Source of the DNA: Ramlibacter sp. PS4R-6
GTDB lineage: Bacteria > Pseudomonadota > Gammaproteobacteria > Burkholderiales > Burkholderiaceae_C
Length of the DNA stretch: 64,000 nucleotides
Reading direction: 5' to 3'
Assembly: GCF_037572775.1 (NCBI RefSeq)
Contig: NZ_JBBHKA010000001.1
Coordinates: 2,046,001 to 2,110,000 of the forward strand
The translations under genes and the position numbers were made by a program. The notes under the pieces are model-generated. The model did not search any database, was not told where the DNA came from, and saw nothing but the letters and a program-made list of their open reading frames with translations. Below, piece after piece: positions 50,836-61,987 of this stretch (positions are counted from its first letter, which is position 1; every line of letters starts with the position of its first letter).

Positions 50836-51513
50836 ATGACCCGACCCATTTCACGCCGCATCCTCTGGATCTTCCTCGCCGCCTTCTCGGTGGCGGGCGC
50901 CGCCGCCGCCGAAACCGTCGCGGGCAACGGCGTGGTGCGGACGCAGGAGCGCGTCGTCTCCAGCTTCAGCGGCATCACGCTGGGCATCCCGGCCAAGGTG
51001 GAAGTCACCATCGGCGCCACCGAGGCCCTGACCATCGAGGCCGACGAGAACCTGCTGCCCCTCATCGAGACCGGCGTCAAGCGCGGCACGCTCGAGATCA
51101 AGCCCGTGCGCAGGAACCTCCAGCTGGAAGCCAGGGCGATCCGCATCGTCGTGCAAGCGCGCCGCATCGAGGAGCTGGGCATCGCCGGCGCGGGCTCGAT
51201 CACGGCCGGCGCGCTGTCGGCCAAGCAGCTCAGGCTCGACATCAGCGGCAGCGGCAACGTGCGCGTGGACGGCACCGCCACCCGCTTCGTGGCGTCCATC
51301 GCCGGCTCGGGCGACATCGCCGCCTCGCGCCTGGTGGCCGACGACGTCGACGTGACCATCGCGGGCGCCGGCGCCGTGCAGGTGGCGGCGCGTTCGCGGC
51401 TCGACGTCACCATCGCCGGCTCGGGCGGCGTGACGTACTACGGCGACCCGGCGGTGAGCCGGACCATCGTCGGCGCTGGCGCCATCAAGCGCGCCGGCCC
51501 GCTGCCGCAGTGA
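50836..51513 (+). CDS. Exported GIN-domain (DUF2807) protein
   Basis: A 225-residue exported protein with a signal peptide and a beta-helix-like DUF2807 domain. The repeats are visible as AGAGSITAG, SGSGNVRV, AGSGDIAAS, AGAGAVQV and AGSGGVTYYGDP, at roughly 20-residue spacing. Such domains occur in auto-transporter-like adhesins and surface proteins, but a function is not known. The start has CAGGAG upstream. The 3' end overlaps the convergent glycosylase by 29 bases. Confidence 0.86.
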   Translation: MTRPISRRILWIFLAAFSVAGAAAAETVAGNGVVRTQERVVSSFSGITLGIPAKVEVTIGATEALTIEADENLLPLIETGVKRGTLEIKPVRRNLQLEARAIRIVVQARRIEELGIAGAGSITAGALSAKQLRLDISGSGNVRVDGTATRFVASIAGSGDIAASRLVADDVDVTIAGAGAVQVAARSRLDVTIAGSGGVTYYGDPAVSRTIVGAGAIKRAGPLPQ

Positions 51514-52087
51514 CCGGCACCGGGAAGCGCCTGCTCAGGTAGGGCGAGCCTTTCAAACCAAAGCGCCAGTGCAGTTCCATCGCCTTGCTGATGCCGATGC
51601 GCGGGCCGGTGGCGATGGGGTAGTCCGCGTCGCGCGCGAACACGCGAAAGGGCGCGCGGTCCAGGCGGCAGCCGTTCATGGCGTGCTCGATCGCCAGCGC
51701 CTGGCCCACGCGTCCCGGGCCTGAGCACAGCAGCCGCAGGTCGTCGAGGCCGCGGCGCTCGCGCATCTCGTCGATGCCTTCGAGCGGCTCGATCGCGCGG
51801 ATCAGCACCCCCGCGCCGTGGCCTTGCTCGCGGCAGACGAAGTTCAGGCACCAGTGGATGCCGTACGAGCGGTACACATAGGCGCGCCCGGGCGGGCCGA
51901 ACATCGCCTCGTTGCGCGCCGTCGGGCCGCTGAAGCTGTGCGACGCCGGGTCGGCCCGGTCGTAGGCCTCGGTTTCCACGATCCGCCCGCCCACGCCGTC
52001 TACCAGGAGGACGGCGCCGATGAGCTCGCGCGCCACTTTTTCGGAAGACCCGGCGAAATCTTCAGGATGCAGCAGGCGGGGTTTCAT
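51485..52087 (-). CDS. 3-methyladenine DNA glycosylase (AAG/MPG type)
   Basis: A 200-residue monofunctional glycosylase that removes alkylated purines. The family's catalytic region is RIVETEAYDRADPASHSF with the active-site Glu, and YVYRSYGIHWCLNFV follows. The length is typical of the AAG (not AlkA or TagA) class. Its start at 52087 lies 15 bases from the LexA box that precedes imuA on the opposite strand, so it might share SOS control. Confidence 0.92.
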   Translation of the reverse strand: MKPRLLHPEDFAGSSEKVARELIGAVLLVDGVGGRIVETEAYDRADPASHSFSGPTARNEAMFGPPGRAYVYRSYGIHWCLNFVCREQGHGAGVLIRAIEPLEGIDEMRERRGLDDLRLLCSGPGRVGQALAIEHAMNGCRLDRAPFRVFARDADYPIATGPRIGISKAMELHWRFGLKGSPYLSRRFPVPVTAAAGRRA

Positions 52088-52102
52088 GCGGGCCGGGAAA
52101 TA

Positions 52103-52118
52103 CTGTATAAATCATCAG
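52103..52118. promoter_or_regulatory. LexA (SOS) box between the glycosylase and imuA
   Basis: CTGTATAAATCATCAG has the form CTG-N10-CAG with an AT-rich centre, close to the LexA consensus of betaproteobacteria and gammaproteobacteria (CTGTATATATATACAG). It ends 2 bases before the imuA ATG, so LexA would block transcription directly. The divergent glycosylase gene starts 15 bases to its left. Confidence 0.85.
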
Positions 52119-52120
52119 GT

Positions 52121-52846
52121 ATGCTGCGCGCTCCTTCCCCCATTTCACCCGAGAACCTGCCGCACGTGTGGCGGGCGCCGGAGCTGGCCCGGGCGGTGGA
52201 CCGTGTGCTGGCCACGGGCCATGCCGCGCTGGATGCGCAGCTGCCCGGCGGCGGCTGGCCCTGCGGCACGCTGGTGGAGGTGCTGCAGGCCAGCCCCGGC
52301 CGGCATGCCTGGCAATTGCTGCTGCCTGCGCTGGCCCGAGCGACGCAAGCCGAAGGCGGGCCGGTGGTCCTCGTCGATCCGCCGCACCTGCCTTTCGGCC
52401 CCGCGCTGGCAGCGCAGGGCCTGGCGACCGAGCGGCTGCTGAAGGTGCAGGCCAGGAACGCGCAGGCCGCCTTGTGGGCCAGCGAGCAGGCGCTGCGCTG
52501 CGCGGACGTCGTCGCGCTGCTCGCCTGGCTGCCGCGCTGCCGCGCCGCGGACCTGCGCCGCCTGCACCTCGCGGCCGCGCAGCAGGGCAAGCTGCTCTTC
52601 GTCTTCCGCACGCTCGCGGCGCGCGACGAGTCGTCGCCGGCCCGCGTGCGCCTGGAGGTCGAGGAGGGCGAGGAGCTGCGCGTGCACCTGCTCAAGCGCC
52701 GCGGCCCGCCGCTCGCATCCGCCATCGAATTACCGGCGCAGCCCGCGCGCCTGCAGCAGCTGCTCGCGTCGCGCAAGCGCGGGCGCACCGCCACCACGAA
52801 CAGGGACCGATCGCATGTACTGGATCGCACTGTCGCCATCGCATGA
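52121..52846 (+). CDS. imuA: SOS mutagenesis protein ImuA
   Basis: A 241-residue RecA-like/SulA-like protein, first gene of imuA-imuB-dnaE2, which carries out error-prone translesion synthesis after DNA damage. The N-terminal VWRAPELARAV...LDAQLPGGGWPCGTLVEVLQ is typical of ImuA, while a full Walker A is not evident. The ATG at 52121 lies just behind the LexA box. It overlaps imuB by 32 bases in another frame. Confidence 0.9.
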   Translation: MLRAPSPISPENLPHVWRAPELARAVDRVLATGHAALDAQLPGGGWPCGTLVEVLQASPGRHAWQLLLPALARATQAEGGPVVLVDPPHLPFGPALAAQGLATERLLKVQARNAQAALWASEQALRCADVVALLAWLPRCRAADLRRLHLAAAQQGKLLFVFRTLAARDESSPARVRLEVEEGEELRVHLLKRRGPPLASAIELPAQPARLQQLLASRKRGRTATTNRDRSHVLDRTVAIA

Positions 52847-54084
52847 GGACGAGCGCACCGCCTGGGGCTGGCGGTGTCTCCAGTTCACGCCGCGCGTGGC
52901 GTGGCTGGACGAAGCGCTCGTGCTCGAAGTGTCGGCCACGCAGCGGCTGTGGGGCGGGCGGCGCAAGCTGCTCAAGCACCTGCTCGATGTCGGCGAGGCG
53001 CTGACGCCTTCGCCCTGGGCCGTGGGCCCCACGGCGCAGGTCGCGCTGGCCCTGCTGCGCTTGAAAGCGCGTGGCGAAGAAAAACCCGAAGCCGTCCCCG
53101 ACGGCCTGCCGCTGGACACGCTCACGGCCGCCTTGCCCCACGTTCCCATCCTCGAGCGCATGGGTTGCCGCACGTGGGCGCAGCTGCGCGCCTTGCCGCG
53201 CGGCGGGCTCGTGCGCCGCTTCGGCGCTGCGCTGGTCGATGCGCTCGACCGCGCGTACGGCGACGCACCCGAATCGCATGCGTGGATCACCGCGCCCGAG
53301 AGCTTCGACCTGAAGGTGGAACTGGCGGCGCTCGCCACCAGCGCGCCCGAACTGATGTGGGCCGCGCAGCGGCTGCTCTCGCAGATGCAGCTGTGGCTGC
53401 AGGCGCGCAACCGCGGCGTGCTGGCGATCGAGCTGGAGTGGACGCTGGACCTGCGCCGCCTGAACGGCCAGCGCTTGCCGCCGACGGAGACGCTTGCGGT
53501 GCGCACCGCGCGGCCCACGCAGGACATGGCGCACGTGCGGCGGCTGGTGAACGAGCACCTCTCCCGCGCGCAGCTGGCCGCGCCGGCGAACCACCTGCGC
53601 ATCCGCACCCTCGAGACCACGCCCTGGGGCGGCATCGCGGCCAGCCTCCTGCCCGAGGACAACAAGCCCGGCGAGAAGCTGCACGAATTCGTCGAGCGCC
53701 TGAGCGTGCGCCTGGGCGAAGGCAGCGTGCAGGTGTGCGAGCCGCATTCGGACCACCGGCCCGAGCACATGCAGGCGTGGGTGCCCGCGCGGCACGCCAT
53801 CCAGTGCCTGGACGGCCACGAAGGCGCGAACGCCGACGCGCTCTACCCGACGTGGATGCTGCCGCAGCCCCTGCCGCTGCCGGTGAAGGGCGACCTGCCT
53901 TGCTACGGCGGCCCGCTGCGCCGCCTGACGCGCCTGTACCGCATGGAGACGGCGTGGTGGGAGGAGGGCGGGCCGGCCTGCCGCGACTACTTCGTCGCCA
54001 CCAGCAAGGACGCCGGCCTGGTGTGGATCTACCGCGACCGACCGCTGGGCGAAGGCGACGCGCGCTGGTACCTGCAGGGCCTGT

Positions 54085-54092
<8 letters not shown>
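52815..54092 (+). CDS. imuB: DNA polymerase Y-family protein ImuB
   Basis: A 425-residue Y-family polymerase relative. ImuB proteins lack the catalytic carboxylates and act as the hub binding the clamp and DnaE2. Consistent with this, the acidic pair of active Y polymerases is not visible near the N-terminus. A thumb-like helix-hairpin region (ILERMGCRTWAQLRALPRGG) and the ImuB C-terminal WMLPQPLPLP near residues 347-356 are present. It overlaps imuA by 32 bases and dnaE2 by 8. Confidence 0.9.
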
Positions 54093-57366
<3,274 letters not shown>

Positions 57367-57391
57367 CGCGGCACGGCCTTCGCCTTCCGCG

Positions 57392-57554
57392 TATCATTGG
57401 GGGGTTTCCTGGTCGGCTCCCTAGTGCCCTAGCCGACGACCCACTTCGCGGTGGCGCACAGGTCCAGCTTTCGCACCGCGCACCCTTCACTTTCACACCT
57501 CGCCGGTGGGGCGGGGTACACGAACCGCGCGCCCTTGCGCGCCAGGAGAATCGA
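57392..57554 (+). promoter_or_regulatory. Structured leader before the IF-1 paralogue
   Basis: The 188-base gap after dnaE2 holds a -10-like TATCAT (57392-57397) without a clear -35, then two hairpins: GTCGGCT/AGCCGAC (57412-57418 with 57431-57437) and a small CCAC/GTGG stem with a TTCGCG loop just behind. The rest is GC-rich up to the ribosome-binding site AGGAGA at 57544. A leader role, perhaps temperature-sensitive, is only inferred. Confidence 0.35.
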
Positions 57555-57824
57555 ATGGCCAAGGAAGAATTGATCGAAATGCGAGGAACGGTCGCGGAAA
57601 TGCTGCCGGATTCGCGCTACCGCGTGGTGCTCAGCAACGGGCACGAACTCGTCGCCTACACCGGCGGCAAGATGAAGAAGCACCGCATCCGCATCATCGC
57701 CGGCGACGACGTGACGCTGGAGCTCTCGCCCTACGACCTGAGCAAGGGCCGCATCATGTTCCGCCACCTGCCCGAGCGCCGGTCGGACGCCCCGCGGCCG
57801 CCGCAGCAGCAGTACCGCCGCTGA
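57555..57824 (+). CDS. infA: Translation initiation factor IF-1 paralogue
   Basis: An 89-residue S1/OB-fold protein: [42 protein letters not shown] and [11 protein letters not shown] match IF-1, which assists 30S initiation. It is longer than the 72-residue standard IF-1 because of a Pro/Gln/Arg-rich tail ([15 protein letters not shown]). Betaproteobacteria often have such a second gene outside the ribosomal protein operon, so this is probably an accessory copy. The start has AGGAGA upstream, and a terminator follows. Confidence 0.93.
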   Translation: MAKEELIEMRGTVAEMLPDSRYRVVLSNGHELVAYTGGKMKKHRIRIIAGDDVTLELSPYDLSKGRIMFRHLPERRSDAPRPPQQQYRR

Positions 57825-57828
57825 CCCC

Positions 57829-57858
57829 CAAAGAAAGAGCCCCTCGCGAGGGGCTCCT
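57829..57858. terminator. Bidirectional terminator between infA-like and protease-fold genes
   Basis: The stem GAGCCCC/GGGGCTC (57837-57843 and 57850-57856) closes a TCGCGA loop. On the minus strand it is followed by TTTCTTT, a good terminator for the gene at 57864-58655; on the plus strand the tail CTCTCATT is weaker but may end the IF-1 transcript. Confidence 0.8.
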
Positions 57859-57863
57859 CTCAT

Positions 57864-58655
57864 TCAGGCGGGCTTCGCGGCCACCCGCTGCGGGCCGGGC
57901 CTGGGGCCCATCTCGGCTTCGCTGAGCGGCGCGCCGTCGTCGGTCAGGGCCATCAGGATGTCCGCATACCACGTGCAATTGAGGCCCAGCGTCTCGTCGC
58001 GCACGAGGTCGCGGTCGCCCATGTCGAGCCGCGCCGCGTGAACGCCGAGCAGGCGCCAGGGCATCTCGGCCTCGTCGCCTTCACAGCGCATCACCACCGG
58101 CGCGCCGCTGGAGCCGCGGTGCATGCGCCCGTCGGTCAGGAAGTAGCCCTGCCCCTGGAAGCGCACGCCGAACGCCGACGCGATGATCGCGTGCCGCACC
58201 ACGGGGAGGTGGTGCAGCGTGTCGTAGAACCCCAGCGGGAAGCCGACCACGCGCAACGATGCGCCCACCTCGACCTCGGGCGTGGGCGCCTGGATGTGCC
58301 GCGGCTCGAACGCGCGCAGGACCACGCCTTGCGGCAGGTTCGCGCGATCGATTTCGATGACGGCGATGTCCACGGGCCCGGCGGAGTCGCGGCCCTGCCG
58401 CCAAATGGCGCTGCCATCGCGGTACAGCAGGATCGAGAACACCACCCTGCGCGTGAGGTTGGTCTCGTCGGTATGCAGCACGAGCTCGATGCGGTCCGGG
58501 AAATGCCCCGTCACCTCGTCGTGCAGCACGTGGCGGCTGGTGACGGCGAAGAGCCGTTCGCCGCGCGCGAAGAAGAACGCCGTGGCCGCCGTGAGCGACT
58601 GCCGGCCGCGGAACGTCGAAACGCGCGTGGCCGTCAGCAGCAGGGGCTCGGTCAT
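57864..58655 (-). CDS. Trypsin-like serine protease fold protein
   Basis: A 263-residue protein with a chymotrypsin-type catalytic triad in order: His42 in VTSRHVLHD, Asp96 in GPVDIAVIEID and Ser183 in RGSSGAP, with the oxyanion glycine in place. It has no signal peptide, PDZ domain or pro-region, so it is probably cytoplasmic and different from DegP/HtrA. The substrate is unknown. It lies 7 bases after a small unknown gene that follows a cold-shock gene on the same strand. Confidence 0.83.
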   Translation of the reverse strand: MTEPLLLTATRVSTFRGRQSLTAATAFFFARGERLFAVTSRHVLHDEVTGHFPDRIELVLHTDETNLTRRVVFSILLYRDGSAIWRQGRDSAGPVDIAVIEIDRANLPQGVVLRAFEPRHIQAPTPEVEVGASLRVVGFPLGFYDTLHHLPVVRHAIIASAFGVRFQGQGYFLTDGRMHRGSSGAPVVMRCEGDEAEMPWRLLGVHAARLDMGDRDLVRDETLGLNCTWYADILMALTDDGAPLSEAEMGPRPGPQRVAAKPA

Positions 58656-58662
58656 GCCCGGC

Positions 58663-58896
58663 TCAGGTTGCGCCGAGGGCGGGCCCGTGCATGTCGCCGA
58701 TCCAGCGCAGCCCCTCGGCGTGCGCGTAGTGCGCCGCCGCCTTGGGGTTCTGGAACATGCGCGTCAGGCGCAGGACCCGGTCCGTCGTCGCCGACCCCGA
58801 GCCCGAGCGGATCGAAACGGAGCTGGCGAACCAGCCGTTGTCGAGCGCCTTGACCAGGGGAGAGACGAGGTACTTGCCGATGGTGAGCGGGCGCAT
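58663..58896 (-). CDS. Small conserved-looking protein of unknown function
   Basis: A 77-residue protein that I do not recognise. It has no signal or membrane segment; the first half (PLVKALDNGWFASSVSIRSG) looks beta-prone and the second (FQNPKAAAHYAHAEGLRWIG) like an amphipathic helix. It lies 34 bases after cspA and 7 bases before the protease-fold gene, so the three are probably co-transcribed. The ATG at 58896 has no clear ribosome-binding site. Confidence 0.6.
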   Translation of the reverse strand: MRPLTIGKYLVSPLVKALDNGWFASSVSIRSGSGSATTDRVLRLTRMFQNPKAAAHYAHAEGLRWIGDMHGPALGAT

Positions 58897-58930
58897 CGGC
58901 TGCGCCGCGGGGGAATGAACGGCGCTGATG

Positions 58931-59158
58931 TCAGGCGATCGTTCGGATGTTGGAGGCCTGCGGGCCCTTGGCGCCCTGCGTCACCTCGAACTGCACGCGC
59001 GCGTTCTCGGCGAGCGTCTTGAAGCCCTGGGCGCCCTGGATCTCGCGGAAATGCGCGAACAGGTCCTTGCCGCCGCCATCGGGCGTGATGAAGCCGTAGC
59101 CCTTGCCCTCGTTGAACCATTTCACGGTGCCGGTCTGGCTGTTGTTGTTGTCGGTCAT
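58931..59158 (-). CDS. Cold-shock protein, CspA family
   Basis: A 75-residue single cold-shock domain. RNP1 is GKGYGFIT and RNP2 is DLFAHFREI; the N-terminal [12 protein letters not shown] is standard. The first seven residues include an Asn run (TDNNNSQ). It binds single-stranded RNA or DNA and may act as an RNA chaperone. The ATG at 59158 fits the family length; in-frame codons upstream do not. About 210 bases separate it from the Crp/Fnr gene, so a long leader like other csp genes is likely. Confidence 0.93.
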   Translation of the reverse strand: MTDNNNSQTGTVKWFNEGKGYGFITPDGGGKDLFAHFREIQGAQGFKTLAENARVQFEVTQGAKGPQASNIRTIA

Positions 59159-59368
59159 GTCGATCTTTCGATGTGAAGTTTCCCGCGCGACAACGTGCCG
59201 CGCAGTGCAAACGCCAAGAACCATCGGTGGGAGATTCGACTACGGCTCGCCGTGAAAGGGAGCAGGTGAAGAGAAAACCTGGAGATGCAGACTCTTGTGG
59301 AACGTCGGCGAACGAATGGTAACCGATTTCCGGCATTCGTGCCGGCGGCGGGCGCTGTGCAGTGGCGC

Positions 59369-60058
59369 CTACCTCGGCTGCGGAAGGTCAATGTAACCCG
59401 GCCCGCGACGGATGCGCCCTTGCAGCTGCAACTGCGCCAGGGCTTCGTTGACGCGCTGCCTGCTCGAGCCCGCCAGGCGCGCCAGTTCGGATTGCGTCAG
59501 CGGCATTTCGATGCGCACGCCATCGGCCACGCGCGTTCCGAACCTCTGGCCCAGTGCGCGCAGGCTGCCGAAGGTCCGCTGGAGGGTGGACGTTTCCACC
59601 TGGTCGCATGCCCGCTGGCCGATGCGCTGCGCCAGCTCCCAGTTGAGCTCGGCCAGTGCCGGCGGCAGCGACGGATGCCTGGCGCACACCTGCAGCAAGG
59701 CGTTGCGCCGCATGAGCAGCAACGTCGACGGCTGCCAGGTGCGCACGGAATACGGCAGGCGGCGCTGCGACAGCAACGGCACGTCCCCGAACCATTGGCC
59801 GGGCTCGAGCAGGTCGAGCACCACTTCGGCGCCGGCGTCGCTGCGGGTGCACACCTGGACGGCCCCTGCAGCCACCGCGCACCACACTTCGGGCACGCTG
59901 CCTTGCGACGAAACCGTGCGGCCGGCCGGCAGGCGCAGCACGGCGCTGTGTTGCAGCAGGTCGGCCTTCACCTCGTCGCCGAGCAGGCCGAACCATTCGT
60001 TGGCTTCGAGCGCGCGCGCCTCCTGCAGGGAGAGGACGCGCATGGCGCCGGTCACCAT
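59369..60058 (-). CDS. Crp/Fnr-family transcriptional regulator
   Basis: A 229-residue regulator. Residues about 25-145 form a cyclic-nucleotide-binding-like beta-roll (LRLPAGRTVSSQGSVPEVWC, LEPGQWFGDVPLL), and the C-terminal helix-turn-helix is LTQSELARLAGSSRQRVNEAL. No Fnr-type N-terminal cysteine cluster is present, so it is not an iron-sulfur oxygen sensor; the effector is unknown. The start overlaps the end of the iron-containing alcohol dehydrogenase gene by 7 bases, so it probably belongs to that catabolic operon. Confidence 0.9.
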   Translation of the reverse strand: MVTGAMRVLSLQEARALEANEWFGLLGDEVKADLLQHSAVLRLPAGRTVSSQGSVPEVWCAVAAGAVQVCTRSDAGAEVVLDLLEPGQWFGDVPLLSQRRLPYSVRTWQPSTLLLMRRNALLQVCARHPSLPPALAELNWELAQRIGQRACDQVETSTLQRTFGSLRALGQRFGTRVADGVRIEMPLTQSELARLAGSSRQRVNEALAQLQLQGRIRRGPGYIDLPQPR

Positions 60059-61215
60059 GCGGCCTCCAGGATGCGGCGCACGTCGGCCGCCGAACGGATG
60101 GCGCGCGGGTTGGCGAGCACCGCCGGATAGGCGAGGGCGCGGGCCGCGATGTCATCGAGGTCCGCCCGCGCGATCCCGGCGGCGCGCAGGTTGCCCGGCA
60201 GGCCGAGGCTCGTGACCAGGTTCGCGATGAAGCCGGGCAGGTCATCCCCCGGCGCCCCCACCGCTTGCGCGAGCTCGCGCTGCCGCGATTCATTCACCGG
60301 TGCGTTGAAGCGCAGGACGGCGGGCAGCAGCACGCAGGAGGTTTCCCCGTGCGGAACGCCGTAGGTCCCGCCGAGCACGTAGCCGATGCCGTGGCTCGCG
60401 CCCACACCCACGCCGGCGGCGACCGGGGCGACCGACTGCCACACGCCCATCTGGCCGATGTGGCGCGCCGCGAGGTCCAGCGGGTTCTTCGCGATCGCGG
60501 GCAGCGCTCGCGCCAGGAGTTTCAGTCCCTGGATCGACAGCGCCTCCGTCGCGGCATGGGCAGTGGGCGAGCAGAAGGATTCGACCGCATGGTCGACCGC
60601 CCGCAGGCCCGTGGCGAGCAACAGGCCCATCGGCGTTTCCAGCGTCGCCGCCGGGTCCAGCACGACCGAGCGGGGCGCCAGGAGCCGGTGCGAGACGACA
60701 TGCTTGGTGCGTGTCGCTTCGTCGTTGACGGCGGCCGTGCAGGTGAACTCCGCACCGGAGAACGTCGTCGGCACGGCGATCGCGCGGATGGCCCCGGGCG
60801 CCGGCGCGACGGCGTCCTGCGCACCTTCCGGCAACCGTGCGACCTGCTCCGCCGTGGTCAGGCCTTGCCACAGGCACAACTGCGCTGCCTTGGTGCCGTC
60901 GATGACGGAGCCGCCACCGAGGGCCACCAGCAAGTCCGCACCGGCATCGCGGGCTGCCAGCGCCGCGCCCGCCACATCCGCGCTGCTTGAGTGCGCGGAC
61001 ATGGCAGCGAAGGTGCCGGCATGCAGCGGACCGAGCGCATCCACCAGCCGTTGAAGCGGACCTTGATCCAGCTTCGCGATCGACCGGTTGGTGACGACGA
61101 AAACACGCCGCGCGCCAAGGCGTTGCGCCTCGCGCAGCACGGCGTCGCCGGCGGGGCTTCCGAACACGATGCGCTCGTGCGCCTGCACGGCGAACTCGCC
61201 GGCCGCGGGCGTCAT
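60052..61215 (-). CDS. Iron-containing alcohol dehydrogenase, maleylacetate-reductase-like
   Basis: A 387-residue group III alcohol dehydrogenase. NAD(P)-binding is in VALGGGSVIDGTKA, and the metal ligands are expected in the DHAVESFCSP and ASHGIGYVLGGTYGVPHGE segments; AVPTTFSGAEFT is characteristic of maleylacetate reductases. It may therefore reduce maleylacetate or a related ketone rather than oxidise an alcohol. It overlaps the SDR gene upstream by 4 bases and the Crp/Fnr gene by 7. Confidence 0.88.
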   Translation of the reverse strand: MTPAAGEFAVQAHERIVFGSPAGDAVLREAQRLGARRVFVVTNRSIAKLDQGPLQRLVDALGPLHAGTFAAMSAHSSSADVAGAALAARDAGADLLVALGGGSVIDGTKAAQLCLWQGLTTAEQVARLPEGAQDAVAPAPGAIRAIAVPTTFSGAEFTCTAAVNDEATRTKHVVSHRLLAPRSVVLDPAATLETPMGLLLATGLRAVDHAVESFCSPTAHAATEALSIQGLKLLARALPAIAKNPLDLAARHIGQMGVWQSVAPVAAGVGVGASHGIGYVLGGTYGVPHGETSCVLLPAVLRFNAPVNESRQRELAQAVGAPGDDLPGFIANLVTSLGLPGNLRAAGIARADLDDIAARALAYPAVLANPRAIRSAADVRRILEAAW

Positions 61216-61976
61216 CGCGGCGTCGTCCTCACCCCGGCGTCGATGTCCAGCATGGTCGCGTTGATGTATTCGTTCTCGACGACGTGGCGCACCAGCCGCG
61301 CGAATTCCCCGGGCCGCCCACGCCGCTTCGGGTAGAGCACCATCCTGTCGATGATCGCGTCGCGCACCTTGTCCGTCATGCCGGCCACCATGGCCGTGTC
61401 GAACAGGCCGGGCGCGATCGCGACGACGCGGATCGCATGCTCCGCCAGGTCGCGCGCGAGGGGGAGGGTCATGCCCATGACGCCGGCCTTGCTGGCGCTG
61501 TAGGCCGCCTGGCCCACCTGGCCCTGCGTCGCCGCACCCGATGCCACGTTCACGATCACGCCGCGCTCGCCCGTGTCTGCGTCGGGGTTGTTGGCGCTCA
61601 TCGCGAGCGCCGCGAAGCGCACGACGTTGAACGTGCCCGTCAGGTTGACGGCGATGCTGTCGTCCCAGTCCTTCAGCGGAAACACCTCACCGCGGGCGAT
61701 CGTCTTGGCCGCGCGCAGGATGCCCGCGCAGTTCACCGCGACGTGCAGCGCACCCGCACGCGACGTGACGTGCGCCACGGCATCGCGCACCGACGCTTCG
61801 GACGCGACGTCCACGTGCAATGCCTCGATGCCTGCCTCGCGCAGCGAGTCCAGGCGGCTTTCGTCGCGCTCGAACGCGAACACGGTGGCGCCCGCTGCCT
61901 TCAGTTCGTCGCATGTCGCGCGGCCCAGGCCCGAGCCGGCGCCGGTCACGATGGCGATCTTTCCTTTCGGGTCCAT
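61212..61976 (-). CDS. SDR, 3-hydroxyacyl-CoA dehydrogenase-like
   Basis: A 254-residue short-chain dehydrogenase. The cofactor site is TGAGSGLG, the catalytic Ser in NVASGAATQ and Tyr-Lys in YSASK. The sequence IAPGLFDTAMVAGM and the length resemble type II 3-hydroxyacyl-CoA dehydrogenases (HSD17B10 type), consistent with a beta-oxidation role next to a thiolase. The start at 61976 is the ATG before the family N-terminus, 11 bases after the thiolase stop. Confidence 0.88.
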   Translation of the reverse strand: MDPKGKIAIVTGAGSGLGRATCDELKAAGATVFAFERDESRLDSLREAGIEALHVDVASEASVRDAVAHVTSRAGALHVAVNCAGILRAAKTIARGEVFPLKDWDDSIAVNLTGTFNVVRFAALAMSANNPDADTGERGVIVNVASGAATQGQVGQAAYSASKAGVMGMTLPLARDLAEHAIRVVAIAPGLFDTAMVAGMTDKVRDAIIDRMVLYPKRRGRPGEFARLVRHVVENEYINATMLDIDAGVRTTPR

Positions 61977-61987
61977 GGCTTGTCCCT

